Positions 49,101 to 51,024 of a stretch of DNA of 51,024 nt are shown piece after piece. Below the pieces are notes generated by a model. That model was given only the letters and a program-made list of their open reading frames with translations. It had not been told where the DNA came from and did not search any database. Origin of the DNA: Purshia tridentata. Taxonomy: Eukaryota; Streptophyta; Magnoliopsida; Rosales; Rosaceae. How positions within the stretch are numbered: position 1 is the stretch's first letter; every line of letters starts with the position of its first letter. The position numbers and the translations under genes were made by a program. The stretch is taken from NCBI GenBank assembly GCA_003254885.1, contig QANT01000560.1, positions 1-51,024 of the forward strand, written 5' to 3'.

Positions 49101-49363
49101 GGGAACTCATAACCGACCAACCAGATATTCAGTGCTGAGGATTTCAGGTACCGCAGATCCTCAGAAGTTGGAGGAGTTGCTATGGCAAGTGCATCAGATT
49201 CACCCCACAGATCACTGTTGTATTCGCTCCAATGTGAATATAACATCTTTAACCGCTTGCTGAAGTTATTGAGATCAATGGCATATGAATTGGTGGTCCC
49301 TGTGGTGGTTCCCGATGCCTTCCCATTTGCAGGTTTGACATTACCTTTTCGATGTTCAGCCAT
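46130..49363 (-). CDS. SPT16: FACT complex subunit SPT16, copy 2 (inverted paralogue)
   Basis: An intronless 1077-residue frame, collinear with copy 1 over its whole length and roughly four-fifths identical by eye. The same landmarks are present: NIWLVGYEFPETIMVF, TGIGLEFRESGLNIN, an acidic patch (NDDDDDEEEERAK), LLHFHLHNHIMVGNKKTKDV, an acidic tail from about residue 962, and a basic end (LPKRPKFR). Differences cluster in the N-terminal linker (a TTTGTTN insertion), the acidic patch and the tail. No frameshift or stop is seen, so both copies look functional. The leader is longer than in copy 1 and probably spliced. Confidence 0.97.
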   Translation of the reverse strand: MAEHRKGNVKPANGKASGTTTGTTNSYAIDLNNFSKRLKMLYSHWSEYNSDLWGESDALAIATPPTSEDLRYLKSSALNIWLVGYEFPETIMVFTKKQIHILCSQKKASLLDVVVKPAKEAVGVEVVIHVKLKSQDGTGIMDSIFRAVNAQSSSYGHAAPVIGNIAREAPEGKLLETWTEKLNNANFELSDVTNGYSDLFAVKDHIEITNVKKAAFLTSSVMRSFVVPKLEKVIDEERKVSHSSLMDDTEKAILEPARIKVKLKAENVDICYPPIFQSGGEFDLKPSASSNDENLCYDSTGVIICAVGSRYNSYCSNVARTFLIDANATQSKAYEVLLKAQEAAINNLSSGNKLSAAYRAALSVVEKEAPELAANLTKTAGTGIGLEFRESGLNINAKNDRILKPGMVFNVSLGFQNLQAQTKKPKTQIFSLLIADTVIVGKEIPEVLTHSSSKAVKDVAYSFNDDDDDEEEERAKTKSDRKGAGSGMTKATLRSDNHEMSKEELRRQHQAELARQKNEETARRLAGGGSATMDNRGAGKTIGDLIAYKNVNDLPPPKELMIQVDQKNEAILLPIYGNVIPFHVATVKSVSSQQDSNRNCYIRIIFNVPGTPFSPHDANSLKFQGSIYLKEVSFRSKDPRHISEVVQLIKTLRRQVASRESERAERATLVSQEKLQLAGAKFKPKRLPDLWIRPVFSGRGRKLTGSLEAHANGFRYSTSRPDERVDVMFSNIKHAFFQPAEKEMITLLHFHLHNHIMVGNKKTKDVQFYAEVMDVVQTLGGGKRSAYDPDEIEEEQRERQRKNKINMEFQNFVNRINDVWGQPPFKSLDLEFDQPLRELGFHGVPHKASAFIVPTSSCLVELIETPFVVITLSEIEIVNLERVGLGQKNVDLTIVFKDFKRDVFRIDSIPSTSLDGIKEWLDTTDLKYYESRLNLNWRPILKTITDDPEKFIEDGGWEFLNMEVSDSDSDNSQESDHGYVPSDIQSDSGSEDEDDDSESLVESEDDEEEDSGEDSEEEEGKTWEELEREASYADREKGNDSDSEEERARRKVKAFGKARVPDKRNIGGSLPKRPKFR

Positions 49364-50490
49364 TGAAGATAGTTCAGATTTAGATTGTCGGTTTTTGCAA
49401 ATTCAGCGAGTTGTGTATGCTGACCAGCATAAACTGTGAGAAATAACAAATATTTATCAGTTCGCTTCCTGCGCTCCATCTAGAGAAAAGTTGATCCGAA
49501 AACTTTTCTTGATTTAGCTTTGTGTCATATAGTATCAAATAATACAAATGGTACATGATATCATGAGCATTGGAAAAAATCAAAGATCATTCACTCTAGG
49601 AAACTTAGCCTTAAAGCATATTACCTCTATTGAAATTTAAGCTCAAAGAGCAAGAAGAAGTCATATTTACTTACCACCCTTCTCATATCCAATAAAACTT
49701 GTAAATTTTAAATCTTTTCTTTGTTTCTGAACAACAGGTAATTTCTTACACACACACACACACACACAATGTCTTTTCCTGCTCTGTATCGCCATACGCA
49801 GCAGTCAACAAGGTCAATATGAATTACCTTCTAATGATCAAAAATCAATTAATAAAAGCATTGACATAAAATAAATTTATTTTTTCTTGGAGTACTTACT
49901 TTACCAGAGATCGAAAAGTTTCCAACTAATTTCTGAATTTTCGCAAATGAAGCTCGTGATACGTCAGACCTGATCTGATACCAAATATAAATTAACAAAT
50001 CATTGCCAAGTTGCTAAATTTTGCTTCTCAAATTTTCAGAATCTGAAGAGACCACAAAGATCCACTAACAGAAACTGATTGAAATCCACATTTACTAGCT
50101 TTCGATGCAGAATTCAAACACAGTCATCGGATTGATGAAGCTAAAGCTGGACTCTTGATTCTTAAATCTTAAAAATATGAAGGCAAAAGAAAAACCCAGT
50201 TGGATAAGTTTATTGAAATATGAACTTTACCAGTTTCTGGTGAAGAATTCAATGGAGCATTTGTTTGTCTGTTGGGTCTCTGAAACTGATTCCAAAACAG
50301 AAAAGTAAAGCTAATTTGCGGGAATTTGAAGGATGAATTGGGAAAGAAATGAGAGGTTTTAATTGGATCAGTTTGTGAAGATTAAGAAGATTGATGGAGA
50401 AATTACTAATAATTGAGAGATAGAAACACAGAGACAGATGAGAAAAAGGAGCTATGAAGTAAATGCAGCTACTTGACCTTGTTTTCACTT
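49364..50490 (-). other. Spliced leader region of SPT16 copy 2
   Basis: On the minus strand, a CTG|GTAAAG donor at 50230 and acceptors CTCACAG (49434) or GGTCAG (49420) could define a leader intron of about 800 bp. The first exon would lie between 50231 and about 50465. A (CA)n run occurs at 49748-49768. No coding sequence is seen. Confidence 0.5.
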
Positions 50491-50500
50491 TCTATTTATA
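50491..50500 (-). promoter_or_regulatory. Probable TATA box of SPT16 copy 2
   Basis: TATAAATAGA on the minus strand, about 1.1 kb upstream of the start codon and just upstream of a purine-rich, leader-like stretch. Confidence 0.6.
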
Positions 50501-51024
50501 TTTTTGTTCCTTCAGCATTTTTATTATTATTTTTTGAGCTAAATTTTTATGTGCTTATTTTTTCTTAATAATGTAGTGAATATAGATATATAAAGATTTT
50601 TATAGATTTTTATAAAATTTATATATTTTCACAAAATTTTACGTAGTTCTACAAAGTCTATAAAAATTTGTATGAAATAGGTCAAATTTATAATGATTTN
50701 TTGTATGAAATAGGTCAAATTTATAATGATTTTTGAAATACTTATAGGTTTTTATGGATTTTTTAAAAATTATTAAAGTTTTAATTGAATAACAAATTTT
50801 TTTTAAGTTTTTAGAAGTTTTAATTGAATACTACATGACTTTTAAACTCTACGAAAATTTTTAAAAATTTATATATAATACACCACACTTAAATCTAATG
50901 GTGTCTTTTCTAGCCAAAAAAAACAAAATTCTAATAGTGTATTTCAATAGTGTGTAAATAATAGAGTAGTCAATTTATAACACTTTTAAAATGTGTGTAA
51001 AATTAAATATATACTATTAAATTT
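50501..51024. other. AT-rich intergenic DNA with an ambiguous base
   Basis: Very AT-rich with no gene. A single N at 50700 sits exactly between two identical 32-bp copies (50668-50699 and 50701-50732), which looks like an assembly join rather than biology. Confidence 0.7.

Overview
The window is eukaryotic nuclear DNA from a flowering plant, most likely a eudicot. The AT-rich intergenic DNA and introns, the many small GT-AG introns and the plant-specific protein families all point that way. I cannot name the species. Six protein-coding genes can be reconstructed with confidence, plus one nuclear tRNA gene, one truncated gene, one probable small secreted-protein gene and several non-autonomous transposable elements.

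Layout, left to right. 1-4037: AT-rich intergenic DNA with a degenerate Tourist-like MITE. 4038-9138 (+): nine-exon ubiquitin-specific protease, UBP27 type. 10465-12161: a 38-bp-arm hairpin, then a 1.29-kb element with long terminal inverted repeats carrying four telomere-type repeats and a central palindrome. 12370-13086 (+): 5'-truncated importin-alpha remnant with a duplicated ARM segment. 15895-23970 (+): 24-exon full-size ABCG/PDR transporter closest to ABCG37 (PDR9), with an intact 1444-residue reading frame. 24650-27000 (-): S-adenosylmethionine synthetase, single coding exon and a 5'-UTR intron. 28315-28387 (-): tRNA-Phe(GAA). 29102-32854 (-): seven-exon RING/zinc-finger E3 ligase of the HEL2/ZNF598 family. 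33762-35005: second long-TIR element, bounded by a 14-bp direct repeat. 35887-36204 (-): small secreted Gly/Pro-rich protein. 38149-38638: well-preserved MITE with TTA target duplications. 39396-40088: tandem duplication with an inverted arm. 42261-45467 (+) and 46130-49363 (-): two full-length SPT16 (FACT) genes arranged tail to tail. 49364-51024: leader and promoter of the second SPT16, ending in AT-rich DNA with one ambiguous base.

The genes do not form a pathway. They are housekeeping genes (FACT, SAM synthesis, ribosome quality control, deubiquitination) beside one specialised exporter. The least ordinary parts are the inverted SPT16 pair, two GC-AG introns (one of them an in-frame, stop-free 90-nt intron in the transporter), the rearranged importin-alpha remnant and the palindromic mobile elements. 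I found no CRISPR array, operon, phage or other bacterial-type system.
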